A DNA stretch of 64,000 bases from Polytrichum commune (GCA_950295325.1 OX485803.1:15684001-15748000), one strand, 5' to 3'; numbered from the stretch's first letter, positions 48,337-60,326 are shown. Made by a program: numbers and translations. The notes: generated by a model from the letters alone, not told the origin.

Positions 48337-48509
48337 TCATCATCATCATTATCATCATCATTGTCATCATGTGCCAAAATTTTCTTTCAACTCATCCCCA
48401 TAAATAAAATAGGGTGGCACAAAAAACACATAGCAAACACTACACCTCAATGATAACTACCAAACCGATAAAGTAGGTCACCGAACCTCTCGTGACAATC
48501 CAAACCTAT

Positions 48510-48834
48510 GATTGGGGAGAACCAGCAATTAGATACAGATGAACCGGTTGAGTTTGAGAAAAAAAACTGGTTGAAGTTCAAGATTGCATGATAATTACCG
48601 ATCAATTAGAGGAATTTATAGAATATACCCCAATTTAATAAAGGAAAACCGAAGGATATCAACATGTAACCGGTTGGACTTGCAAACACTCGGATCTCAA
48701 CCGATGGTTGGGGCGAACCAACCTGTACACTGGTTCCTTGGAGGCAAGGGTTCAGACATCCAACAAGGAATGAGTGCATGGGTTGGTTCGCCCAAATCTC
48801 AACCGATTATGCCCCAAAATCTCCTCTATCACCG
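48510..48834. mobile_element. MITE family M1, copy 1 (contains a nested insertion)
   Basis: The copy begins gattggggagaaccagcaa and ends ctcctctatcaccg. Its outer ends are inverted relatives of each other. It is flanked by a 12-bp near-perfect direct repeat, atccaaacctat (48498-48509) and attcaaacctat (48835-48846). The body (aaccggttgagtttgagaaa, aatataccccaatttaataa) is closely matched by 60327-60549. Compared with that copy it carries 102 extra bp (see 48706-48795). Confidence 0.8.
48706..48795. mobile_element. 90-bp miniature insertion nested in the MITE
   Basis: The insert starts ggttggggcgaaccaacc and ends gggttggttcgcccaa, so its ends are inverted. It is flanked by a perfect 12-bp direct repeat atctcaaccgat (48694-48705 and 48796-48807). 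The sister MITE copy has this segment once (atctcaactgat at about 60512-60523), giving the empty site. The length of the duplication is unusual; Mutator-like elements typically make about 9 bp. Confidence 0.8.
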
Positions 48835-48888
48835 ATTCAAACCTATTTCAACCAATCCGAACCTACCTTGATCGACCTCCCGAAACGG

Positions 48889-49264
48889 TGTCGAAATGTT
48901 TGGACTCCAAACACCTTGGCTGTCGAAATGTTTTGACTCTAAACACCATGGCTGTGAAATGTTTGGACTCCATACACCATGATTGTCGAAATGTTTGGAC
49001 TCCAAACACCATGGCTATCGAAATGTTTCAACTCCAAACACCATGGCTGTCGAAATGTTTCAACTCCAAACACCATGGCTATCGAAATGTTTGGACTCCA
49101 CACACCATGATTGTCGAAATGTTTGGACTCCAAACACCATGGCTGTCGAAATGTTTGGACTCCAAACACCATGGCTGTGAAATGTTTGGACTCCACACAC
49201 CATGATTGTCGAAATGTTTGGACTCCAAACACCATGGCTGTCGAAATGTTTGGACTCCAAACGA
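48889..49264. repeat. 32-bp minisatellite, 12 units
   Basis: Unit: gctgtcgaaatgtttggact then ccaaacaccatg. Twelve head-to-tail copies are present, two with a 1-bp deletion (gctgtgaaatg) and several starting att rather than gct. The trio 'gct, gct with the deletion, att' occurs twice, which suggests multi-unit duplication. Most of the array stays open on both strands, so long repetitive spurious proteins appear. Confidence 0.95.
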
Positions 49265-51637
49265 AAGCTGTCAGATGGCGTTGTTGTGACAGTACCTTAC
49301 CTTGTTTCTTCTAGTCCTAGTGAGGACCTCTTTGCAAGCTTCAGTTTGCAGTGTGCACCTCTTTAAACGGCCTCTAGCTAGCCATTTTGGGAAGACAACA
49401 TATATACCCACCAACATTCTTGAGCAACAATGTGAGGGTACAAATCAATGTACTTAAAGAAAGAGTTCAATATTCTGGTAAGCAAGTGTGTTATCTGTAT
49501 GTACAGTGCGTTGCAGCTGTGGATATCACGCTTTTGGTGTCCCATAATATTTGCAACAACAATTACAATGATTGTCTACGTTTGTTTCAGATAAGATTGT
49601 TGACATTGAGACCTAGATAAGCGGCTGGTATATTGTACATTTGCAGATGTATCCTTCTTCAGGACCACAAACAGAAAGACACATACAATACAATATATTT
49701 ACATTAGTACAATTTTCATTCTTAACTTGGGGAGGGGCAACTTTTTAACAGCCACCCCCAAGTAGGTGCTATGAACTGAAATCCCAAGTTGTCTAAGTAA
49801 TCAATAGGGGGATTGCATGGTCTTATGACTCCAGTGAACATTTGATTTAGTGTGGTCCACATTATTCATCATCGGTCCACATGAATTGTCTTGCAGTTGT
49901 CGGGTGGCAATTAGAGACGGTGTCACGTGACATTTGGTGTTATATGAAAAGTCACGAAAACTATTCTTGTTAATATCGCACGCCATACATAATACCACAC
50001 TAAATCTGATTTTTAATGTATTACAATACTACTAGATAGTTTTATGATCTATTACATACTTCTCCCATAGTCCGTAAACCCGTTGCATTCACATATGAGC
50101 TTGTGGATATGATCAAGACTCTCTCTCTCTCTCTCTCTCTACTACCCCTATGTAGGGTATAGTAAAGCATACTTGATAAACGTCTACCATAGATCATGAT
50201 CTCCTAATATATAGGGTGCTTACCTCATACTATAATAGGTAAAGAGTAAACCATGAGAGACCTCTTCCACTCTTTAAGCAGTTGCTTTACTCTAAGATTA
50301 CTCTGAGATTAGGGTTAATAGTGGTGACGAGTGAAAGTGGAGGAATTGTATAACTTGCCACAAGGAAAGGTCTGACGTATTTCAAATGGCTAAAGAAAAT
50401 GTAGAATACTCAGTGGTTATATGAGTAATCAATGATACAAAATGATTGTTTATGGATTACATATCGTGTGACATATTAGACAATAATCGGTTTCTGCAAT
50501 TATTTACCTTGTGCATATTACTAATCCTCTATGTGGATTTGGTTGGTGGCATGGACATAAGTGAGGCAGACCCTTCGCAACTTTGACAAAGCATATAAGT
50601 TTTGTATCATTTTTTTCCTTCCTTCATGTTTTGTGTTTTGTTTATGTATTTTACAAGGTTCGTTGGAATACAAGGCATGAGGCTTAGTAGTAGGCGCCAC
50701 ATTTTGCATTGATGTTACTTATATATAAAGTTTTCTGTATAAAGTTGAAAATCCCTCATAGGGTTGAGGTTGTTATTGTGACCATTTACTTCGAGCTGAC
50801 ATTATCCTATGAGAATGCTTCAAGTTAACCAAAATTTGTTGGATGTACTTGATCAAGCATTGTCCAAGCCACCCTTTCAGGTTTAATAGGATACCTTGAT
50901 TTGTAAGAGAATATGAATGGCCTTTGAACATTGGATGTTTTAAGAATGTCTATGCTTGACAGTAAGCCTAGATTTGCTCAAGAAATGTCCAACTCTCTCT
51001 ATTATAATGATAGATTCTAAATGCATATTCGTAGATTTTACAACCACCTAATGGAAGAAAGTAACCGTAAAACTATGCAATCAATTTCCATAGTGCATGT
51101 TGGCTTAGTTGATCATGATTAGATGTCTTGCTACACTTTTATGGTATTTAGTGTCACACATGAGTAATAGTGTCACTTACCGTATTTTGAGACGTATGCT
51201 TGGTAACACTGATGATTAACAACTTCATCATAAGTGTCACCTCATGACACTTGGCGTTTCAGTGCGCTCACTCATATCTTGACATGAGTATGTTCAATAT
51301 ATTGTTATGAGGTGTATGCTTGTATTACACAATGGTTTACAAGTTGACTAAAATGAACACATTGTCAAATGACAAGTATGCTCAAGAATATCTTCCTCTT
51401 GCATATTATTAGGCAAGACTATCATCTAAAGTATCCCATTGTGCTACTTTAAATGTCTTAATGTAGATATTGTTTCACTTAAAGAAGTTGCCTATGTTGA
51501 CGAATGGAATCATATTGACAATTAGTGAACGTGACACTTTCAGACCTCTGAGCATCTTGTTCAGGCCCCTTGCAAATTAGTGTACGTGACACTAAATATC
51601 ATGAACTTTGTAGTACCATGTAACAACTACACCAGAT
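49265..51637. other. intergenic, no gene seen
   Basis: A (TC)n tract lies at about 50120-50140. Near 51130-51250 there are fragments of family R2 words (atttagtgtcac, gtgtcacttacc). I see no gene. Confidence 0.4.
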
Positions 51638-53100
51638 TTGACATTTAGTGTCATATGGTATTTTAGGTCCTATGGTAACTTTTTGGATGACACTTCTTAT
51701 GACTAAGTGAACAAATATTGTTATGGATAATGGGTGAGTTCATCCATTGGCCAAAGCCCTACCTTCTCTTGGTTCTGCCTCCACGCTAAGGTAAGAAAAA
51801 TTATCTTGTTTGGTATAATTTGCATCCAACAAATTTGTGATGAAATATCCCGGGTAGGGCACTCATACATGTATTTAATAACCCATCTGCGACGGAAGGG
51901 TATTTATCATGGGGCTATTTATCTAAGAAATTGGAATGCTTTACACCCTATCAATACAGATAAATCTAAATTTTGTCTTTTTAGATTACCCTATTTGTAT
52001 TTATAAAGTCGTAAGTGAACTAGTTTCTAGTACCCTATGTTCCTTATAATTTTTATATTTGACCCCATGAATGACGAATCATAGGACTCTTGAAAGTTTG
52101 TAGTGAAAATTCAATAAACCATGTCTAGACTGAAGACATCAAACAATGTACCAAAACATAAAAACTCGAAGCATTATTAGGACCTCCTATTGTTCCAAAA
52201 CATACATCAAACAATGTTCAAATCAAACAAACTTGAAGCAAGCAACCCTAGGCAAAAATCAAAGATACAACGCACAAAGCAAAGAACACCAAAACCCTCG
52301 TCATCCAAATTTTTCATTCGGGAATTTGGATTGAAAATGGATAGTTTTTCATCCATTGACCACCATAAAATGCATTGTATACCTCTGCCTCAACATTTTT
52401 TTCTCTACCTACTATTCCCAACCCTATTTTAGATTGAAAGAATTAGATAAATTGATGCATTATATGGTACCCTTATTTTTTTATACACAAAACTCTGTAA
52501 TTGAAGAGGTGCTTCATTATATCAAAGAATTGTATAAATCTTCTCACAAATGAATAAAAAATACCCTACATTCTTTCTCACATGGTTTAATAAATTTTCA
52601 CGAGTGCCCTACCCGGGTGAAATATTGTCATGGATAATTGAAATTTGGATGAAAAATCACTTGGTAAGTGACATCTATAGTCCCCCAAAAAATTCACAAG
52701 GAATGACAAATAACGTTGGGTTCACATTTAGTGTTGTGTACATATGGTATTTAGTGTCACCAATTTTAATTGTCTTGCTCAATACTAATTGCGAACCGTA
52801 GTGTAGTGTCATCAACACTATATGCCAACCCAACATTATTTGTCATTCCTTGTAATTTTTTGCGGGGATATTAGATTTGCAGTGCTACAACTATTGTCAC
52901 TTACCAAGTGAATTTTCATCCAAATTTCAATCATCCATGATAATATTTCATCACAAGTTTTAACAAGAGAAGGTAGGGTTTTGGCCAATGGATGAACTCA
53001 TCCATCACCCATAACAAACATTTGTTCACTCATTCATAAGAAGTGTCATCCGATAAGTTATCATAGTGACCTAAAATACCATGTGACACTAAATATCATA
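51638..53100. mobile_element. R2 foldback element, interrupted by a hAT-like insertion
   Basis: The two arms are long inverted copies. Left-arm words are tttagtgtcatatggtattt, ggatgacacttcttatga, gagttcatccattggcc, then attgaaatttggatgaaaa after the insertion. They pair with right-arm words aaaataccatgtgacactaa, cattcataagaagtgtcatc, ggccaatggatgaactc and ttcatccaaatttcaat. Removing the 769-bp insertion and one 8-bp duplication leaves an element of about 690 bp. There is no coding capacity. Related half copies are at 47190-47545 and 26950-27090. Confidence 0.8.
51849..52617. mobile_element. hAT-like non-autonomous transposon, 769 bp, nested
   Basis: The terminal repeats are perfect over 16 bp: cccgggtagggcactc at 51849-51864 and its complement at 52602-52617. 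The flanking duplication tgaaatat (51841-51848 and 52618-52625) is a perfect 8 bp, the length made by hAT transposases. The opposite arm of the host foldback shows the uninterrupted site (its complement reads tgatgaaatattatcatgg, about 52962-52944). The interior has only short frames and no transposase. The start CCCGGG is not the usual hAT CAGGG, so the superfamily rests on duplication length. Confidence 0.8.
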
Positions 53101-53451
53101 CTTAGTGTCACAATTCTCTTCAGATTTTAACCATGGTTATAGTCACAGAACATTGAAGCTGCTTCCTCAAGATGGTTGGTGTTTGGTGATAAGCTTAGAT
53201 TGCTGATGTCGCTCTGGCACCATCTTTACTATGAAGCACTGCAATTTTTGGAGGCTCATAAATGAAACTTCAGCTTTTTCGCATTTCTAAAATTAAAAAC
53301 CTTCAAGATAAAGAGTCTAATCTGAATTGCTATCCATAAGAAGATTTTCGATGACATCAGTGCTTGCATTGTGCATTTCAATGGAAAATGCACTCTTCAT
53401 GATACACACCAACTCTCGGGAATGGAATGTGGATGGTTTTCTCTACACTAA
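53101..53451. other. intergenic, no gene seen
   Basis: This is a short spacer between two elements with no recognisable feature. Confidence 0.4.
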
Positions 53452-54060
53452 TCTCCCGCTTAAGTACGCATCCCGTTTAAGTACGCATCCCGGTTAAGTG
53501 CGCAATTTTTTTGACAAAAATTAGGGTTCATATCTATTGTTTGAACATGTCATGCAGAGTCATTTGTCGTGAATGCATGTATTTTTTATGTTTGACATTC
53601 ATTGTCAATTTGTTAACGTTTTGTTGAAACGTCTCAAACGATCGTCACATTTCATCATACATCTATCCAACGTCCATTTGAACATCGGAGCAAAGCAATT
53701 GGTCGTTGATGTCAAGTACAGTAGAGCTTTAAAGAATTTGAAGTAGGTAGCACTTTCATATTCAACCAATGTCTCGATAGGTTGGATTTCGTCATTGATA
53801 GGTGGTTCTTCTTCAATTCGCATCGTTTCCATAACTTTCCAGATGGCACCTTCATTGACTTTATATTCCTGCCCCATCGCCCGCTTACTTGATGCATTCA
53901 TCTTGCTCAACTTTGCAATGATTTCACATCATTGGGCTTCGGTCAGGCGGCTTGCCTCAAGTTTCCTCCGTTGCGATTCATCGAATCATAGGGTTTAAAA
54001 AACGATATGAGTAAAGTACACACCAACAACTCTGGTTCAAAGTGTGACTTAAGCGAGAGA
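53452..54060 (-). mobile_element. deleted Tigger/pogo-like element
   Basis: Inverted ends tctcccgcttaagt (53452-53465) and, complemented, tctctcgcttaagt (54060-54047) enclose a DNA-binding fragment of a transposase on the minus strand. The left end is followed by an 18-bp unit repeated three times (cccgcttaagtacgcat, cccgtttaagtacgcat, cccggttaagtgcgcaa). The catalytic DDE domain is absent, so this looks like an internal-deletion derivative. A TA duplication at the edges is not evident. Confidence 0.55.
53605..53970 (-). pseudogene. CENP-B/Tigger-type DNA-binding domain fragment
   Basis: The minus-strand reading RRKLEASRLTEAQ, stop, CEIIAKLSKMNASSKRAMGQ, EYKVNEGAIWKVMETM matches the helix-turn-helix pattern of pogo/Tigger transposases and CENP-B N-termini: a Leu-Thr-x-x-x-(K)-x-x-I-I block, then Ser-Lys-Arg, then a Val-x-x-x-(A/T)-(I/V)-x-x-V recognition helix. 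The in-frame TGA replaces the residue after AEAQ. The frame continues another ~60 codons (IQPIETLVEYESATYFKFF) without the expected catalytic region and ends at 53605. The match to the family is by pattern only. Confidence 0.5.
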
Positions 54061-57000
54061 ACATTGTATTTGATTTAAGTATTCAAGTATTCAAGAAGAG
54101 TTGAGAAGAGTGTAGAATGATGGAATAAGAAGATTCGGGAAGGTTCTACGAAAGAAGCCCCTAACATATAACATTTCATCCATCCCTAGATAGTCAATGC
54201 GTCACTTCATTTGGCATTCATCCTGCTATTCATTATGCATCACATTTCACAAATGTGTCTTATTATTACTTCGTGATTACAATATTGAATGTGGGGAATA
54301 TTTCACAAAATATTGTGAGTCCCACACAACATTATTATGGATCTGAATAATGCTAGTAGCATTTTCTCTTATAACTGGAGTTCTTGATTGCACTACGTTC
54401 ACAACATTATTCAGCTGAGTTTGTATGATGGGTGGGGTTGGGAATAAGCTGGACTCTAATCAGAGTTACACTTTGTTTATTCTCATAGCTGAACACTACA
54501 CTGACAGATTTAGGCTAAAAAAACTCAAGTGCAGCAGTGTATTAATATTACCAGAATGGAGTGGTTGATAACAACAGAATCATCTTATGTTACCTGTAGC
54601 ACCCCATGATAGTATTATAAGGATGTTTCTCCATTGCTGGAAATCGGAACAGTTTCTGCACACGTTCAAGTATGTATGCACTTATGTTCTGGGAATCTTA
54701 TGTTTTTGTTTTACGTTACCAATATCCAGAAAATCAGAGGGTAGATGCAGGAGATTAGGAGCACTTCATCGCCTGAAAACGGATTAGTAAAGGGACTGTA
54801 GTATATACTTATACACATCAATCTCAGCTGCATGGGACGTAGTAATTAATTGACTGCAAGTGAGGTCATTAAGACTGTACATGAAATGGCTGTGTATTCT
54901 ACATACTCATCTTTCCATCAAACAGCAGTCTTAAAGTTCGAAGGGTTCTTCCCCAGATCCTTAATCGCAGGAGCATCTCAGAGCTCTGCTTACATGATTA
55001 CAAGCCAGGAATTGTGCACATTATGACTCTCCTCCAGGAGCATATATACATACATATGAGAGCGCTTCCTGATGATGAACCCTTAAGCTTGTGCAATATC
55101 AATATTTCCAGGGACATTTTCAATGTAACCACCTGCCGATTTGAAGCTTATGAAGCTTCTCAGACGCCGTATTTATCGACGCAGCAGACGGAGGCTGTGG
55201 AGGACTTAAGTCTATTCTCCGAATTTTGGAGGCCAGCGTACAGTATGCAGTATTTCAAGTGAAGGCCGGGTAGAATGCCGGTGTGCTAATTTATTACTTT
55301 TGGAAGGAATATTCTGCAATTAATAAGAAACACCTCTAGATCTGGCCGGCTGCTCGTGAAACCGCATCCATGAGTGCGGATTGAAGGCTAATAAAGCCTT
55401 TGGGTAAGTAATCAATTTCAACCGTAACTATAAATTTAACATCATGCGAGGCCTCGGAATCTTGCCATGGGTAAGCGTGCCCCCTTCGACGCCCTTCCCG
55501 CTGCAACTACTGAACCTTACACATGATTCACTGTCTAGAATCTATTGGCAGTGAGATATTTCAAGTTACACATTATTTAAATCATGTTGGAGTGAAATGA
55601 CAATCATAACATTGTTAAGTAGTGTGCGTTCGTTCATGTGAGGCCGGCCTGAGAATATAACCTTGGGATGTTCCAACTAAGTGTAAATTCAGACTTCATC
55701 TTAATCTCCTTGCACTAGGCTGGGGTATTCATTGGTTATATTCTCAGGTCCCACATGTACAAACGTGCATTGCTTAATAATGTTATGATATCTATTTATT
55801 TATCTGCATGATCCATTTGAATATCATAACAATGGTATAAGACAATATCTAGATTATAAACATTTGGCACATGATGAGGTGTTATGGGATTGAGGAAGTG
55901 GATAACTTTCTTATAGCACTTAACACTCGCCCTCCTTTAGGCAAGAGAGAATTATTGCATATGCGTGTAACTCTCATTTATCCATATAAAAAAATTAAAA
56001 ATTAAAAACAACCTTTGGGGTTATATAATAATGTTATTTGTGAAGTCTTGGCATCAAACTCCCTTTGAGTTGGTCAAAATGTGGATTTGGGAGCTTATGT
56101 ATAAAGTCATCCGAGTTTTCTCAATGCTTGATTTACCGTACTCAGAGAGTGGTGTTAGGCTATTACAAACCGGCTTTCTAGCTTGTCTTACTAGAATGAG
56201 TGTGTCAAACTAGCCTTGCATATGTTGATCTAGAATCCAAGATGGTAGGTCCCATAAGAAAACCTTATTTTAGATCTTAAAGCTTTCTCAAAGTTTTTGG
56301 GATGGCAAAAAGAGGTCCAAGGATTTTCACCCAACCTTCAACTTAGGCTTGACACATGACGAGTTAATGAGCTCTTACTAAAAATCTCTCTCAAAGAAGG
56401 ATTGAACCCACTATTTCGCCCCTATTTGAGGGATTTTATGCATAACTTCATTGTTTCATTGCATGTGCAAGCATAGTAAAATAGACCACTTGTGCACCTT
56501 ATCGTAAATAAATGTGAAGTAGCCTGGACCAAAGTTTAAATGGGTTGTGTACAAAATATTAATCAACTCAATGATCAATACAATGAATATCTTCAATAAA
56601 ATTATCAATATACCAAATATAGACTTTGAAAGAGAACAAACAACATGTTGAGGTGTACAAGTATATTATAATCTACTTGTTGCTTTGTCACATCATCCAA
56701 GAAGAGTTTTTAAGTGCATTGAATTTTTCTACTACTTTTTGATTGATGGAGCCCTTACATGTACCACAAAGTTGTCAAAACCTCATTAAGCGTTGGAAGT
56801 TACATAGAAAAAACATACAAGAAAGTAGTTTTTGAATTAATTCAACTGCTATCTTTTGAACCTACGTTTCACACAATTCTTTCTAATGTCCATGAAACTA
56901 TGTGGTCAACTTGCAATAAACTCCATGAAGGGCTTCCATGTTGTATAGAGGAAGTCTCATTGAGGTGTCGTAGACCTACTTTTTGTTGTTTTATGAATGT

Positions 57001-57096
57001 TGCTGACTGGATGAAGTGGGTGACTACTTCTTTGGTCTACTTTATCATGCTTCGGAGAGTTTTGGATTTTGTTGGATGAATAAGAGGTATCCTAAA
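54061..57096. other. intergenic; possible exon relic near 55.2 kb
   Basis: A plus-strand frame ending at 55262 (CRFEAYEASQTPYLSTQQ, then EDLSLFSEFWRPAYSMQYFK and a stop) follows an acceptor-like aatatttccag. It could be the last exon of a gene, but no upstream exon could be joined and no family is recognised. The surroundings (54.5-55.6 kb) are less AT-rich than average. Nothing else is assignable apart from the short inverted pair at 55648-55748. Confidence 0.25.
55648..55748. repeat. 101-bp sequence with perfect 15-bp inverted ends
   Basis: cctgagaatataacc at 55648-55662 is exactly inverted at 55734-55748. The spacing and AT-rich interior fit a very small MITE. No target duplication is clear. 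Confidence 0.55.
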
Positions 57097-57234
57097 GGGC
57101 TCCCTATTCCGACACGAAATAATTAGTCCCCTCTCAAAATCTACCACGTGTCATGCCCGTACTCACCATGATCCACTTGTATCCCACGTGGATATTACAT
57201 TCCAGCACATGTAAACTTAAGATGAAATAGGGAG
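57097..57234. repeat. 138-bp sequence with short inverted ends
   Basis: gggctccctattccga at the left and, complemented, acgactccctatttcat at the right share about 11 bp. The interior contains ccacgtgtcatg and cccacgtggatat. It is a possible MITE with weak support. Confidence 0.35.
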
Positions 57235-58386
57235 TCGTCTACAGTATGCTCATATGCTCATATCTAGTAATTCCCGCTTGTTTTGGGAAAAAGGAATCAT
57301 GTGTTGAGCTTGTGTTTTTTGGCCCAATTAGAGTAGTATTTCCATTCACTTGTGCAATTTTGCATAAGTGTAGTACATGTGTGATATTGGGGTGATTATT
57401 CACAGCTCTAGAAATTGATATCACAAAGTTTAACAAAAATATTCACAATTTGTTTCCATGTTTTGAAATTACTATTAAAGTTCAAAGGCAAGATTCTCTC
57501 CCAACCCATGTTCAAAGGATAAGTCAACCCATTTCTAATAACTGGGAGACGAAAGCTTGAGTACAATTAGTGCCCTTTTCAATTACTTTTTTCCATCATG
57601 CCGAATGTGTGATGGCTACATGTGTGAAAAATCATGACTTTTTCCATCACGTAAGAAAATGATGGCTACATGTGTGGAACTTCACAACTTTAGAGGACTT
57701 TGTGTATTAGAATTTTGGGTTTGGGGGTATCGGAAGTGGGTGTGTCTATACTCCAAGGTTGTGGACATCACACTCCTTTGACTTCTCTGGAATTTTGTAC
57801 ATCATACGGTGAATTGGTGAACCTAATATAAGGTTGAGGCATCCATAGTTGACTTGGTTAATTGAACCGCTTACTAGAGTTATGTAACGGCGACATAGAT
57901 GAAATCTATATTTTTTAGGCAAACGGAGTTAAAGTTTATATGGTGGCAGCATGCAATTGATTATCATCATAAGAGTTTTAGTAAATGTCGTAGCCAAGAT
58001 TTAGCTTTTAGATGAGTGGTTATGGGTTAGTTTATAGATCAATTGTGTGTTACCCTAGCTAAACCTTACCACTTCAAAAATTTGTACCTATTTCCGCATA
58101 TATGAAAAAAAAAGAAATTGCATTCTCCTTTCAATATGTTTCTCTTTGCAAGAAAACTAATCCTCTACTATTACTCCTCCTAACCAGATTCAAACTCCCG
58201 TATTTTATTGGATATAGATGCCTCAACCTTGTATATCATGAATCATTTATTTTACTGATGGATTTGTCCCTCCCTTCTCTTCTATAAAGATGTGAACAGA
58301 CAACCTAAGAACAACCAGAGGTTAAGTGTATGATAAAAACCCAAAAAAAATCTCCAAGTAGTAAGCCAAGTACGATGCTAAAGCAC
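57235..58386. other. intergenic, no gene seen
   Basis: Only short frames are present. The phrase gatggctacatgtgtg occurs twice (about 57611 and 57661). Confidence 0.4.
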
Positions 58387-58605
58387 CCCCAACAAGCTTT
58401 CTAAGCAAGGAGCTCAAGATAAGGGGTCAAGGCCCACAACTTTCAACTCTTGGGCAACCCTAGAAAAATGTTTTGAACCCGAGTGAAAAATGTTGCATGC
58501 CTTGCCCGACTACAAAATAACAATTGTCATTGTATTCTTGAAGGCCACCTAGTCCACAAAACCCATATTGAATGCACCTCAACTTGAAGGCCCAAAATCC
58601 AATAC
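58387..58605 (+). repeat. diverged relative of the 24.9-kb element
   Basis: cacccccaac, then gccttgcccgacta, gtattcttgaaggccaccta and acccatattgaatgcacctc follow the order of 24914-25085 (cacccccaac, cctgcctgacttcg, gcattcttggaagctacttg, acccatattgagtgcatgtt). The terminal arms are not recognisable here. Confidence 0.5.
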
Positions 58606-59729
58606 ATATGTTCACTTTCACTTAGCAATTGATAGGCATTCCATTTCCGAAATGAGACTATCAATAAAATATATATTTAGCTTAGAAGTTATAGATATGA
58701 AAAAATCCTCATAATTTAGCATTGAGGCGATGATTTTTGTGACTTACCATTTGAAAGGACCTTGTTATTCAAAAACTAAGGTTAAAATAATGTGCTAAGT
58801 TTAACTAATTTGATTAATGTCTTCTCCTTTCACAAGTAATCAACACATTCAAATTGATGAAGCGTAACCAAACGTAATTCATCTTTGAAAGATTTCAGAT
58901 ACCAAAATAGGCACCAAGTTAGGCTTAGGCCTTGCACTTAATTAGACTTAGTTAGGTTTATTATAGTCAATTATGTATAATTAGCTTGAATGTGTATGAA
59001 TACTTGTAGAAATTTACTTGTGAAAGAAGAAGACATTAATCAAATGTACTGCTAGATGACATGGCATCTGTTCTTAAGAACGAGTCTACGTAAACTTAAA
59101 TATTGAGGTTAATCATATGTGCTAATTAGAGCTTATTTGTTTTCATGCATTGATAGGATGCAATGATTGGTCGGATAGGTGTTGTTTCACTTCACTTGCG
59201 ATCACTTTTGGGTGCCATTAACTTAACTGTTTCGTGTGTCGTTGTATACAAAGTATAATATTTTGATGTTTATATTAGGGAAATTCTACTTGTACAAATA
59301 GGGGGTTTGACTTACTTGCCTCTTTGGAAAAAAATGTAACTACTTATTTACAAAGAATAAAACTACGAAACAACTTGCATTCCTCATCATCTCCTCTTCT
59401 CCATCTCTGAAAAATATTGCACAAAATTTCAAGCCACTTATTTTCACCGCTTTAGGTATAATTTCTACCTTAGATAGTCGGAGACGAATGCAACGAGAAG
59501 GGTCCTCGCTAAATTTTCGGCGTCCTTCAACCCTTGCATCGATCTCGACGCCTATTTTGACGGCACTTGCAACAACAATCTTCGCAATTCTCTCAATTGC
59601 TAACCGCAGGAGGGGAAGAAACGATGATGTACTTAGTTCTGGCTGAAGATCTAATTTGCCACCTCTCTCTCTCTCTGTGTGCGATGCACTTGTCAGTGAC
59701 TGGAGGAATCTGATATTGGGTGTGAATAT
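58606..59729. other. intergenic, no gene seen
   Basis: AT-rich DNA gives way after about 59400 to a less AT-rich segment leading into the microsatellite cluster. No gene is supportable. Confidence 0.4.
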
Positions 59730-60262
59730 CCTCCATCTCCATCTCCATCTCCATTTCCACCCACCCACCCACCCACCCACCCACACACACACACAATGCA
59801 CATCCATACACACACACACACACATTACAGAGTCAGATGTGAGTGAGGAGTCTCCATTAATGAGTGAGCGAGGTGGGTTGGTGAGCAGCTCCCGCAGGGC
59901 AGGGCCATCACCATAACTCCGAAGCAGGCGAGCAAATGAGTGGGGAGCATATTGAGGCCACTTATAAATAATGGGCCGACTTGCGGAGTGAATTATCTGC
60001 CCCCGCGCGCGCACACACTCACACACACACACACACAGATAGAGATGTGAGCGAGTGTCATTAACTGAAGTGGTGGCAGAAGAATCAGCAGGCGGGCGGC
60101 CAGAATTGCCGCAGCAGCCGAAGAAGTGGCAGAGGGCCATGGCTTCCTGGCGAGTGGCAGGCGCCTCCTCCTCATCATCATGGTGAAGACATGGAAAAAG
60201 CTGAGGTGAGGCCGGAGGTGGAGGTGGAGGTGGAGGTGGAGGTGGAGGTGGAGGTGGAGGGG
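59730..60262. repeat. microsatellite cluster
   Basis: (CATCTC)n at 59731-59756, (CCCA)n to about 59783, two (CA)n blocks (59783-59824 and 60009-60038), and (GGAGGT)n at about 60216-60259. Between them is less AT-rich DNA with a cgcgcgcg run. The cluster keeps a long minus-strand frame open, rich in Pro, Cys-Val and Trp-Arg runs, that is not a credible protein. Confidence 0.9.
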
Positions 60263-60326
60263 CTTCCATCTTGTTGTTTAACATTATTACGTAAACCATC
60301 GGCAGGTGGAGGAGGAGGAGGAGGCT

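Noticed and set aside
48774-49260. Repetitive open frames on both strands (up to 143 codons)
   Set aside because: They are translations of the 32-bp minisatellite, present in several frames at once.
57239-57436. Short minus-strand frame
   Set aside because: Only 65 codons, with no motif and no supporting context.
59340-60299. 319-codon minus-strand open frame
   Set aside because: It is kept open by (GGAGGT)n, (CA)n, (CCCA)n and (CATCTC)n tracts, giving runs of Pro, Cys-Val and Trp-Arg; no domain is visible and composition is not that of a plant protein.
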